Assembly (NCBI GenBank): GCA_900770805.1
Contig: CAAGLP010000027.1
Location: forward strand, 1-5,002
From: an uncultured Paraprevotella sp.
GTDB taxonomy: Bacteria; Bacteroidota; Bacteroidia; Bacteroidales; Bacteroidaceae
Direction of reading: 5' to 3'
Length of the DNA stretch: 5,002 bases
Below the pieces are notes generated by a model, which searched no databases, was not told where the DNA came from, and worked only from the letters and a program-made list of their open reading frames with translations. The position numbers were made by a program, and so were the translations under genes. Each line of letters begins with the position of its first letter. Positions within the stretch are counted from its first letter, which is position 1. Of this stretch, positions 1 through 5,002 are shown in pieces.

Positions 1-12
1 CTCTTCCGATCT
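1..12 (+). other. Illumina adapter remnant at contig end
   Basis: These 12 bases (CTCTTCCGATCT) are identical to the 3' end of the standard Illumina TruSeq adapter, the part that joins directly to the insert. They lie exactly at the window edge, as expected when untrimmed adapter is assembled onto a contig end. On the minus strand they add spurious codons (Gln-Ile-Gly-Arg) to the tamL frame. Genomic sequence should be taken to begin at base 13. A chance match of this length exactly at the edge is very unlikely. Confidence 0.93.
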
Positions 13-556
13 GGCGGGTGCCTTCGGCCAGCTTCTCCATTTCCCCGAGAATGGAAGTGTCCCTGACCTCCACGGAGATGGTGTCCACATAATACTTCTC
101 TCCGGGGCGGACATCGTAGCGGACACGCACCTTGTGCTTCCTGTATTCCTCGTGTGTGGTGACCTCGGCATGCAGATATCCCAGATTGAACAAGGCATCG
201 TGTATGCGCTGACGGCTACGCTCGGAAAGCAGGGTGTCGTAGACAACAGGGGCCTCGCCCATCTTGCGCAGGAACCTGTTGAACGAGCTGTTGCTATTGG
301 GGTTGGACATTAGATAAATGCCCAAGGGGAGCTTCACCATGGAAATCCATCGCGTATTGGGTTGCTGACGGACATAGCCCGAGAGCATGTCCACATTCAC
401 ACGAGTGGTATCCGTGGTTACGATTACCTTGTCGAGCAGATATTCCCCCTCCGAGAGATATTTTTTACTGCTACAGGAGCAAAGCAACAGCAGGAACCCC
501 ATTAGGGCTCCCAACTGTAATCTACAGAAGTATGGTATAGTCCTACTCCTCGCCAT
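13..556 (-). CDS. tamL: TamL, lipidated BamA/TamA-family outer-membrane assembly protein (N-terminal part, 3' truncated)
   Basis: This is the first 181 residues of a Bacteroidetes TamL, a lipid-anchored relative of TamA/BamA. Family members insert or assemble outer-membrane proteins, with periplasmic POTRA domains and a C-terminal 16-strand barrel, and are thought to pair with TamB. The visible part has a basic N-terminus (MARSR), a hydrophobic stretch at about 15-25 and a lipobox L-C-S-C with the lipidated Cys28. The family-typical KKYLSEGEYLLDKV follows at 31-44. Further family-like segments are KLPLGIY (75-81), FNRFLRKMGEAPVVYDTLL (92-110) and GYLHAEV (126-132), ending in the start of a second POTRA-like unit (PGEKYYVDTI, 151-160). 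I chose the ATG at 556 because the next ATG (502) would leave a signal peptide with no basic residues. That start overlaps the upstream gene by 14 bases, suggesting translational coupling. The rest, including the whole barrel, is missing because the contig ends in adapter. Identification rests on recalled family sequence. Confidence 0.88.
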
Positions 557-1379
557 CTTCTATGGAGAGACCGGCAAACTCTTCGTCGTCCTGGTCATCA
601 CGGCTCTTAACACCCTCCGATATGCTGCTATAGTACATCTCGTCCATCTGACCGTCGTCAGGGCTGTTGTCCATATCATCATCATCGTCGTAATTACCCT
701 GCTCGTTCTCCTCGGGGAGGTCCTCATCATCGTCCATCATCATCTTGCTGGATGACTTGCGAAGATTGCCTTCCTCGTCGTACTTGTCCTCGTTCAGACG
801 AATCTTGGCCAGAGGTTCCTTCTTCTTGGCAAAGATAGCCTCCACCCATGTGCCCTTGGCAATCTCCAGAACCTCGAAGCCCTGTGCCACCTTTCTCTCC
901 AAAGTGCCACCGGGAGCATGAATGCGGCTTGCAGGCAATGTGGTTGTACTGATGTCGAAGCTGCTCAGTATGATATCCTTCATGCTCAGGGCAATGCTGT
1001 CCCAACCGCCACCGAAATTGCGGTCGATGAGTTCCAGAAGAGTGGCTGCCGTAATGTGGCGTATGTTTTCGTAGCTGAGGTCTGAAAGGCGTGTGATGTA
1101 CTTCTTGCGTACTGCCACCCATCCCTTCTTCTCATTGCAATGCTGGAATGTAACCCACTCTCCGTTCTCGTATTTTGCCTTCTCGCGGGGATCAGAGGGA
1201 TTGTAATGCACAACATCGAAGCTCAGGCGGATGATATTGAGCAGCTTGTCCTCGCTGGTAGCAAAGCTGCCCTCACTCTTCTCCTCGTCCCATGCCTTCT
1301 TTATGTCCTGCTCCGTCAGATTCCATACGTTGGTTGAGTTCAAATCAAGAATACTTTCTATCAATGCTTCTTGTTTCAT
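543..1379 (-). CDS. Conserved-looking hypothetical protein with highly acidic C-terminal tail
   Basis: I do not recognise this 278-residue protein. It has no signal peptide or membrane segment, so it should be cytoplasmic. Residues 1-195 look globular, with mixed helix and strand, aromatic patches such as ENGEWVTF (71-78) and KKGWVAVRKKYI (84-95), a helical stretch at 102-120 and GGGWDSIAL (123-131). From about residue 196 the composition changes sharply: 34 of the last 83 residues are Asp or Glu against 6 Lys or Arg, with runs such as DDDED (216-220) and DDDDD (231-235). The tail is probably disordered. Similar acidic tails occur in unrelated nucleic-acid-mimicking or chaperone-like proteins (for example the delta subunit of Gram-positive RNA polymerase), but I see no homology and assign no function. 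The ATG at 1379 follows an 80-base AT-rich gap after sdaA. The stop lies inside the start region of tamL, so the two are probably co-translated. The long frame with ordinary composition over its first two thirds supports a real gene. Confidence 0.85.
   Translation of the reverse strand: MKQEALIESILDLNSTNVWNLTEQDIKKAWDEEKSEGSFATSEDKLLNIIRLSFDVVHYNPSDPREKAKYENGEWVTFQHCNEKKGWVAVRKKYITRLSDLSYENIRHITAATLLELIDRNFGGGWDSIALSMKDIILSSFDISTTTLPASRIHAPGGTLERKVAQGFEVLEIAKGTWVEAIFAKKKEPLAKIRLNEDKYDEEGNLRKSSSKMMMDDDEDLPEENEQGNYDDDDDMDNSPDDGQMDEMYYSSISEGVKSRDDQDDEEFAGLSIEDGEE
675..744. repeat. ATC/GAT trinucleotide-rich tract coding for Asp and Met runs
   Basis: Two short clusters of ATC triplets (about 675-690 and 724-744 on the plus strand) read as GAT and ATG codons on the minus strand. 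They encode the DDDDD and MMMDDDED parts of the acidic tail of the unknown protein. The repeats are in phase with the reading frame, so slippage by whole units would change tail length without a frameshift. They are short (up to about four perfect units) and mixed with GAC codons, so this is low-complexity coding sequence more than a true microsatellite. Confidence 0.4.
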
Positions 1380-1459
1380 GTGATTATATCTTAATGAATT
1401 GTTATTACATATATAAATTATAGGTTATGCCACCTCGGCCAGTGAGAGAGAAGATGACA

Positions 1460-2668
1460 TTAGGACATCTGTCTGTAATCCTTGGCCAAACCGCCTTCAC
1501 TGGTTTCCTTGTAAAGGCTGGGCAAATCATGACCCGTCTGCCTCATCACGTCCACTACCTTGTCGAACGACACACGGTGTACACCATCGGTGAAACTGCT
1601 GTATATGTTTGCATCCAGTGCACGTGCGGCGGCATAGGCATTACGCTCGATACAGGGTATCTGCACAAGACCGCAGACAGGATCGCAGGTCATGCCAAGA
1701 TGGTGCTCCAAGCCCATTTCCGCAGCATACTCGATTTGTGCGGGAGAACCGCCAAAGAGTTGGTTGGCAGCAGCCGAAGCCATGGCACATGCCACACCTA
1801 CCTCGCCCTGGCATCCCACCTCGGCACCGGAAATGGAGGCATTGGTCTTTACCACATTGCCAAACAGGGCAGCTGTGGCCAAAGCCTTGAGGATGCGCTG
1901 CTCGGAGAAGTCGCGGCTCTTCCACAGGTGATACAGCACACCGGGAACAACACCACATGAGCCACATGTGGGTGCAGTAACAATCTTGCCACCAGAGGCA
2001 TTCTCCTCGCTCACGGCCAGGGCATAGGAGAATACCAGGCCTCGTGTACGGAGATTGTCCTTATAGCCAGTAGCCTTGACATGATATGAGTATGCCTTAC
2101 GTCTGAGGTTCAAGGGGCCGGGAAGAATACCCTCGGCATCAAGTCCGCGCTCAACGGCATCGCGCATGGTATGCCATACCTCGCGCAGATAATCCCATAT
2201 GCCGGGACCCTCGCACTCCTCTACGTACTCCCAATAGCCCTTGCCCGACCATTCGCAATACTGGAGTATCTCCGTCATGGTGTTCATGGCATAGACATCG
2301 GGCAGTTCGATACTGTTCTGACCCTCTTCGGCCAGAGCACCTCCACCTACGCTATATACGATCCATGCATCAGAGAAATCAGCCTCATCTGCATGATTCT
2401 TGCATTCGAACTTCATGCCGTTGGGGTGAAAGTCAAGAAAATCCTTTGACCATATTATCTCGGTCTTTTCATTGCCAAGAACATCCAATATTGCATGATC
2501 GGTCATGTGTCCCTTGCCTGTAGCAGAAAGAGAGCCATAGAGGGTTACACGAAATGCAACAGCCTCCTCGTGCTTCTCAGAGTAAAGTTCTGCGGCCTTT
2601 CTTGGGCCCATGGTATGACTGCTGGAAGGCCCTATGCCTATACGATATATTTCCCTGATGCTTTTCAT
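1460..2668 (-). CDS. sdaA: L-serine ammonia-lyase (L-serine dehydratase), iron-sulfur-dependent, single chain
   Basis: The enzyme deaminates L-serine to pyruvate and ammonia in the cytoplasm using a [4Fe-4S] cluster rather than PLP. The 402-residue chain carries the N-terminal beta domain with its signature GIGPSSSHTMGP (11-22) and VGGGALAEEG (107-116). The catalytic alpha domain follows, with TAPTCGSCG (231-239), GAEVGCQGEVG (281-291) and MTCDPVCGLVQIPCIERNA (326-344). Cys286, Cys328 and Cys339 are spaced 42 and 11 apart, matching the three cluster ligands of the Legionella enzyme (343, 385, 396). Cys332 is an extra cysteine beside them. The chain is shorter than the roughly 455 residues of E. 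coli SdaA and ends in KDYRQMS. It has no terminal cysteine, so the tail-in-active-site arrangement known from Legionella is not available. The ATG at 2668 is 2 bases after the stop of the upstream lipoprotein gene, which points to one mRNA with coupled translation. No strong Shine-Dalgarno is seen, as usual in Bacteroidetes. Confidence 0.97.
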   Translation of the reverse strand: MKSIREIYRIGIGPSSSHTMGPRKAAELYSEKHEEAVAFRVTLYGSLSATGKGHMTDHAILDVLGNEKTEIIWSKDFLDFHPNGMKFECKNHADEADFSDAWIVYSVGGGALAEEGQNSIELPDVYAMNTMTEILQYCEWSGKGYWEYVEECEGPGIWDYLREVWHTMRDAVERGLDAEGILPGPLNLRRKAYSYHVKATGYKDNLRTRGLVFSYALAVSEENASGGKIVTAPTCGSCGVVPGVLYHLWKSRDFSEQRILKALATAALFGNVVKTNASISGAEVGCQGEVGVACAMASAAANQLFGGSPAQIEYAAEMGLEHHLGMTCDPVCGLVQIPCIERNAYAAARALDANIYSSFTDGVHRVSFDKVVDVMRQTGHDLPSLYKETSEGGLAKDYRQMS

Positions 2669-2670
2669 TG

Positions 2671-3300
2671 TTATTTTCTGTAATAATGAATCGTGTGATA
2701 CTTGAGTTCTCCAGCTTCATTGCCAGAATTGGCAGAACCGCCATTCATGGGATGGAAGTTGGCATAATCAGTGAAGATACTGCCAATGTATGGCTCCTCG
2801 TGATATGTCTGGTCACTGTAGTCAACCAGAGAGTTCTGATTGCCGAATGCCTTGAAATAGAACTGACATGCCACCTCTACCCTGAAATACTCGTAAGGTT
2901 GGTCGGTGTAAGGCAAGGTGAATGTGGCATAGGGATCCTCCCAACCATTATAGGATTCGTTGGCAAGGGATGTAACAGGCTTGTCGATAGTACCTGTTAT
3001 AACGTCACCATTCTCCGGGTAAAGTGTATAACGCAGATATATTGTACCTGAAATCTGTCCTACTTTGTCACCTGCGTTCTTTCTAATGGCATATACCTTG
3101 ATATCGTCGCCGGGAAGCAATGGTGCACGCTCTATCTGTTCGCTTTCTCCGGATTGACCATCCTGTACGGCTCGCTTAACCACGTAATTGAAACCTTTCC
3201 AGCTGGGAGGGGTAACGGTAGGGCCATCATTGTTCTCGGAACAACCTGCAAAGACAAAAGCCATCAGTGAGAGGCAAAGAATCAGTATCTTGTTTTTCAT
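2671..3300 (-). CDS. Uncharacterised outer-membrane-type lipoprotein
   Basis: This 209-residue protein begins with a typical lipoprotein signal: MKNK, a hydrophobic core at 5-18 and F-A-G-C with the lipidated Cys20. The following SENNDG puts acidic residues just after the cysteine, which resembles the Bacteroidetes lipoprotein export signal and suggests surface exposure. The mature part is rich in Tyr, Phe, Gly and alternating hydrophobic residues (for example IKVYAIRKNAG at 67-77, ISGTIYLRYTLY at 83-94, YEYFRVEVACQFYFKAFGN at 126-144), suggesting a beta-sandwich of about 180 residues. I see no enzyme motif and do not recognise the family. The ATG at 3300 follows a 52-base gap after maf. The stop is 2 bases from the sdaA start, an unusual partner for a lipoprotein. 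A SusD-like glycan-binding role is unlikely given the small size and the absence of a neighbouring SusC gene. Confidence 0.88.
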   Translation of the reverse strand: MKNKILILCLSLMAFVFAGCSENNDGPTVTPPSWKGFNYVVKRAVQDGQSGESEQIERAPLLPGDDIKVYAIRKNAGDKVGQISGTIYLRYTLYPENGDVITGTIDKPVTSLANESYNGWEDPYATFTLPYTDQPYEYFRVEVACQFYFKAFGNQNSLVDYSDQTYHEEPYIGSIFTDYANFHPMNGGSANSGNEAGELKYHTIHYYRK

Positions 3301-3352
3301 AATAGATTGTGTTATATGTTTAGGTAAGTGTTTCTACTGTTTGCGTACGATA

Positions 3353-3949
3353 TCAAAAATTGAAACTGTCCAGGAAGGAGTTTGTCTCATTGTTCAGGAA
3401 TGCGTTCAATTCATGATTGAGACGCTGAACAGGCAAGCCCATGACATTATAGTAAGAACCGTTGATACTGGTCACACCCACATAGCCAATCCATTCCTGG
3501 ATACCATAGGCACCGGCCTTGTCAAAGGGTGAGTAGTTGTCCACGTAGTGCTTTATCTGCTCCTGGGTGAGGTCGGCAAATGTAACTTCGGTAACGCATG
3601 AGAAGGTGTGAGAGCGGTCGATGGTTCTCAGTGTTACGCCGGTTATCACCTGATGTGTCTTGCCGGAAAGCTTGCGAAGCATTGAACACGCCTCCTTGGC
3701 ATTGGCGGGCTTACCCAAAACCTCTCCATCCAGATATACAATTGTATCTGCGGTAATCAACAATTCATCCTCTGCAAGTGCATAGGCCATGGCCTTGTGT
3801 CTGGAGATATGCTCTGGAATACCTGTCATGGTAAGTCCCTGAGGATAGGTCTCGTCTATTCCGTCCAGTGTACGAACCTCAAAGTCTAACTCCAGTGCGC
3901 CAAGGAGTTCCTTGCGACGGGGTGAATTGGATGCAAGTGTTATCTTCAT
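3353..3949 (-). CDS. maf: Maf family nucleotide pyrophosphatase (dTTP/UTP type likely)
   Basis: Maf proteins hydrolyse nucleoside triphosphates, often modified or pyrimidine ones, to monophosphate and pyrophosphate. They are viewed as house-cleaning enzymes and in some bacteria affect septation. The 198-residue chain has the family landmarks in order: ASNSPRRKELL (6-16), ISRHKA (48-53), TADT with the catalytic-type Asp68 (66-69), GKPANAKEA (79-87), DKAGAYGIQ (143-151) and SYYNVMGLPV (165-174). The DKAGAYGIQ and YYNVMGLP forms resemble the YhdE-like dTTP/UTP subgroup more than YceF, though substrate cannot be fixed from sequence. I chose the ATG at 3949, because the longer frame would need a TTG at 3991 and would add 14 residues. 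The length then fits the usual 190-200, and MKITLASNSPRR is a normal Maf N-terminus. The gene follows kdsC after 48 AT-rich bases that may hold a promoter. Confidence 0.95.
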   Translation of the reverse strand: MKITLASNSPRRKELLGALELDFEVRTLDGIDETYPQGLTMTGIPEHISRHKAMAYALAEDELLITADTIVYLDGEVLGKPANAKEACSMLRKLSGKTHQVITGVTLRTIDRSHTFSCVTEVTFADLTQEQIKHYVDNYSPFDKAGAYGIQEWIGYVGVTSINGSYYNVMGLPVQRLNHELNAFLNNETNSFLDSFNF

Positions 3950-3978
3950 CTGATTTCTAAATTTTACTATCTTTTTAT

Positions 3979-4009
3979 TAAACTTAAACAATATCTTTTA
4001 CCATTCAAA
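3979..4009 (-). promoter_or_regulatory. Candidate Bacteroidetes sigma-A promoter upstream of maf
   Basis: Read on the minus strand, TTTG at 4009-4006 is followed after exactly 19 bases by TAAGTTTA at 3986-3979. The Bacteroides primary-sigma consensus is TTTG, 19-21 bases, TAnnTTTG, so spacing fits and only the last base of the -7 box differs. Transcription would start near 3973, giving a leader of roughly 25 bases before the maf ATG at 3949. The -33 element lies inside the last codons of kdsC. The region is AT-rich, so a chance match is possible. If real, maf can be transcribed independently of kdsC, and a TTG start at 3991 would be excluded from that transcript. Confidence 0.35.
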
Positions 4010-4516
4010 GGATTTATGGTCGGCCATCCATTTGCCTTGTGCTTTCAATACCTGTTCTATCACATCTCGGCCACATCCCATACCCCCGGCGTAATGACTG
4101 ACATAGAGGGATATCTCCTGTATTTCGGGTGCGGCATCTTTGGGGCAACAAGGACAACCACAACGTTTCATAACCTCGAAGTCCGGAATATCATCGCCCA
4201 TATAAAGGACATTCTCGTCCTTGAGGGAATATTTCTCGAGCAGGGAGGTATAGGTTGATATCTTCACGCTACATCCAAGGTGTACATCTTGTGAACCTAA
4301 CCCCTCGTATCTACGTCTAACTGCTTCATTTCTACCACCTGAGATTATAGCCACGGGAATGCCGGATTTCAATGCCAGATGTATGGCATATCCATCCTTT
4401 ATATTGGCCGTGCGCATAGGCTGACCGTCATCTCCCACAGGTATAGTGGATGCACTGAGGACACCATCTATATCAAAGGCCAGGAGGCGGATTTTCTTCA
4501 AGTCGTAGTTTATCAT
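3998..4516 (-). CDS. kdsC: KdsC, 3-deoxy-D-manno-octulosonate 8-phosphate phosphatase (HAD superfamily)
   Basis: KdsC removes phosphate from Kdo-8-phosphate to give Kdo, the sugar joining lipid A to the LPS core. It is a small cytoplasmic HAD phosphatase without a cap domain that works as a tetramer. The 172-residue chain has HAD motif I as AFDIDGVLS (13-21; nucleophile Asp15, acid/base Asp17), NIKDGYAIHLAL (38-49), motif II as ISGGRNEAV (58-66), a conserved lysine in GCSVK (Lys85) and motif IV as MGDDIPDFEVM (106-116; Mg ligands around Asp108/Asp109). The C-terminal GGMGCGRDVIEQVL (134-147) follows. Four cysteines fall within six residues at 119-124, just after motif IV. I chose the ATG at 4516; a longer frame would start with GTG at 4552, inside the upstream gene. 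The ATG is 4 bases after the upstream DUF2520 stop, so both genes are likely co-transcribed. Related HAD phosphatases such as the YrbI/NeuA-linked forms cannot be fully excluded. Confidence 0.94.
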   Translation of the reverse strand: MINYDLKKIRLLAFDIDGVLSASTIPVGDDGQPMRTANIKDGYAIHLALKSGIPVAIISGGRNEAVRRRYEGLGSQDVHLGCSVKISTYTSLLEKYSLKDENVLYMGDDIPDFEVMKRCGCPCCPKDAAPEIQEISLYVSHYAGGMGCGRDVIEQVLKAQGKWMADHKSFEW

Positions 4517-4520
4517 CGTA

Positions 4521-5002
4521 TCATTTTTCTGCTTTTCTGGTATGCGACACACGTATGGATTCGCTGAGCAAGCGGTATATCTCCCTGTGTCTGGAATCGT
4601 GCAACATGGCCATGTGCCATTGCATTACATTCTCATCCCAACGCAAGGCGGGACCCGTTTGCGCTTCATGTGGAGTGAGAGTGTGTATCTTGGCAAACGT
4701 TTCTTCTATGAGTGGGAACAGAATTTTAAAGGGAACACCTTGCTCTGCCATCACATCATAGGAAAGTTCAAACAGATGATTCACAAAATTACAGCAGAGT
4801 ACGGCTGCCAGATGCAGGGCCTTTCGCTGCTCGCTGCTCATTGGCATTTGAGTATCCGAAATAGACGATGCCAGACTACTCAGTATTGCCATATCGTCAT
4901 CTGATGCGGCTTCAAGGAAAAGTGGGATATTGCGGAAGTCTACCGCTCTCTCCATGGAAAAGGTTTGCATCGGATATAAAACACCACGGTGCAGGGAAGG
5001 GA
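4521..5002 (-). CDS. Rossmann-like and DUF2520 domain-containing protein (C-terminal part, 5' truncated)
   Basis: The reading frame stays open to the window edge, giving 159 visible residues, and no start is claimed. The visible part begins with GVLYPMQTFS (6-15), the end of the Rossmann domain in this family. The helical DUF2520 domain follows, with KALHLAAVLCCNFVNHLFEL (55-74), GVPFKILFPLIEETFAKIH (87-105) and PHEAQTGPALRWDE (109-122). The family resembles NADP-dependent dehydrogenases of the ketopantoate reductase/6-phosphogluconate dehydrogenase type, but its reaction is not established to my knowledge. Full-length members are about 260 residues, so roughly 100 N-terminal residues, including the nucleotide-binding glycine loop, lie outside. 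An internal Met at 4970 could be miscalled as the start, but homology-like sequence continues upstream of it (HRGVLYP). The stop is 4 bases before the kdsC ATG. Confidence 0.9.
   Translation of the reverse strand, partial: PSLHRGVLYPMQTFSMERAVDFRNIPLFLEAASDDDMAILSSLASSISDTQMPMSSEQRKALHLAAVLCCNFVNHLFELSYDVMAEQGVPFKILFPLIEETFAKIHTLTPHEAQTGPALRWDENVMQWHMAMLHDSRHREIYRLLSESIRVSHTRKAEK

Noticed and set aside
387..755. Plus-strand frame of 122 residues with hydrophobic Val/Ile/His-rich C-terminal part resembling a membrane protein
   Set aside because: It is the antisense reading of GAT/GAC-rich codons of the acidic tail gene, which naturally gives Ile/Val/His; it overlaps two well-supported minus-strand genes.
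727..1122. Minus-strand 131-residue frame inside the acidic protein gene
   Set aside because: It is an out-of-frame shadow of a longer gene, with composition rich in His, Gly and Gln and no domain-like pattern.
1380..1459. Possible promoter or terminator in the AT-rich gap between sdaA and the acidic protein gene
   Set aside because: A TATAAT-like run exists on the minus strand, but no TTTG/TAnnTTTG pair with correct spacing was found. The only inverted repeat (GCC/GGC) has a 3-base stem without a T tract.
1427..1960. Plus-strand frame of 177 residues opposite the end of sdaA
   Set aside because: It is fully antisense to the highly conserved catalytic part of SdaA and has no recognisable motif.
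3301..3352. Promoter for the lipoprotein-sdaA pair in the 52-base gap after maf
   Set aside because: A TTTG overlapping the maf stop is present, but no -7 box resembling TAnnTTTG follows at 19-21 bases; the nearest candidates miss several positions.
3950..3991. Longer Maf start giving 14 extra N-terminal residues
   Set aside because: It would use TTG and lies at the edge of the candidate -7 box; the ATG at 3949 gives the normal Maf N-terminus and length.
4517..4552. Longer KdsC start giving 12 extra residues
   Set aside because: It would use GTG inside the upstream DUF2520 gene; the ATG at 4516 gives the usual KdsC length and beginning.
4983..5002. Adapter sequence at the right edge
   Set aside because: The last bases do not match the Illumina adapter in either orientation, and they translate in frame into plausible DUF2520-family sequence.

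Overview
The window looks like chromosomal DNA from a member of the Bacteroidales (Bacteroides/Prevotella-like). The evidence is a TamL-type lipidated BamA/TamA homologue, a single-chain iron-sulfur L-serine dehydratase with Bacteroidetes-type wording, a lipoprotein with acidic residues just after the lipidated cysteine, weak Shine-Dalgarno signals, and a DUF2520-kdsC-maf gene set that I associate with this order. Every supported gene is on the minus strand, so transcription runs from high to low coordinates. The first 12 bases are not genomic: they match the 3' end of the Illumina TruSeq adapter. The left edge is therefore the end of an assembled contig.

In transcription order: (1) 5002-4521, the C-terminal part of a Rossmann/DUF2520 protein, whose N-terminus lies outside the window; (2) 4516-3998, kdsC, Kdo-8-phosphate phosphatase, 4 bases after gene 1; (3) 3949-3353, maf, a nucleotide pyrophosphatase, after a 48-base AT-rich gap holding a plausible Bacteroidetes-type promoter; (4) 3300-2671, an unrecognised 209-residue lipoprotein; (5) 2668-1460, sdaA, L-serine dehydratase, only 2 bases after gene 4; (6) 1379-543, an unrecognised 278-residue protein with a very acidic C-terminal third; (7) 556-13, the N-terminal part of TamL, overlapping gene 6 by 14 bases and cut off by the adapter.

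The genes form short, tightly spaced pairs that look translationally coupled (1+2, 4+5, 6+7), separated by gaps of 48 to 80 bases. KdsC (Kdo for LPS), TamL (outer-membrane biogenesis) and the lipoprotein concern the envelope. Maf and SdaA are housekeeping or central metabolism. No gap exceeds 300 bases. I see no RNA genes, mobile elements, CRISPR arrays, defence systems or clear terminators. I found no convincing undescribed system. The best leads are the acidic unknown protein coupled to tamL and the lipoprotein coupled to sdaA.
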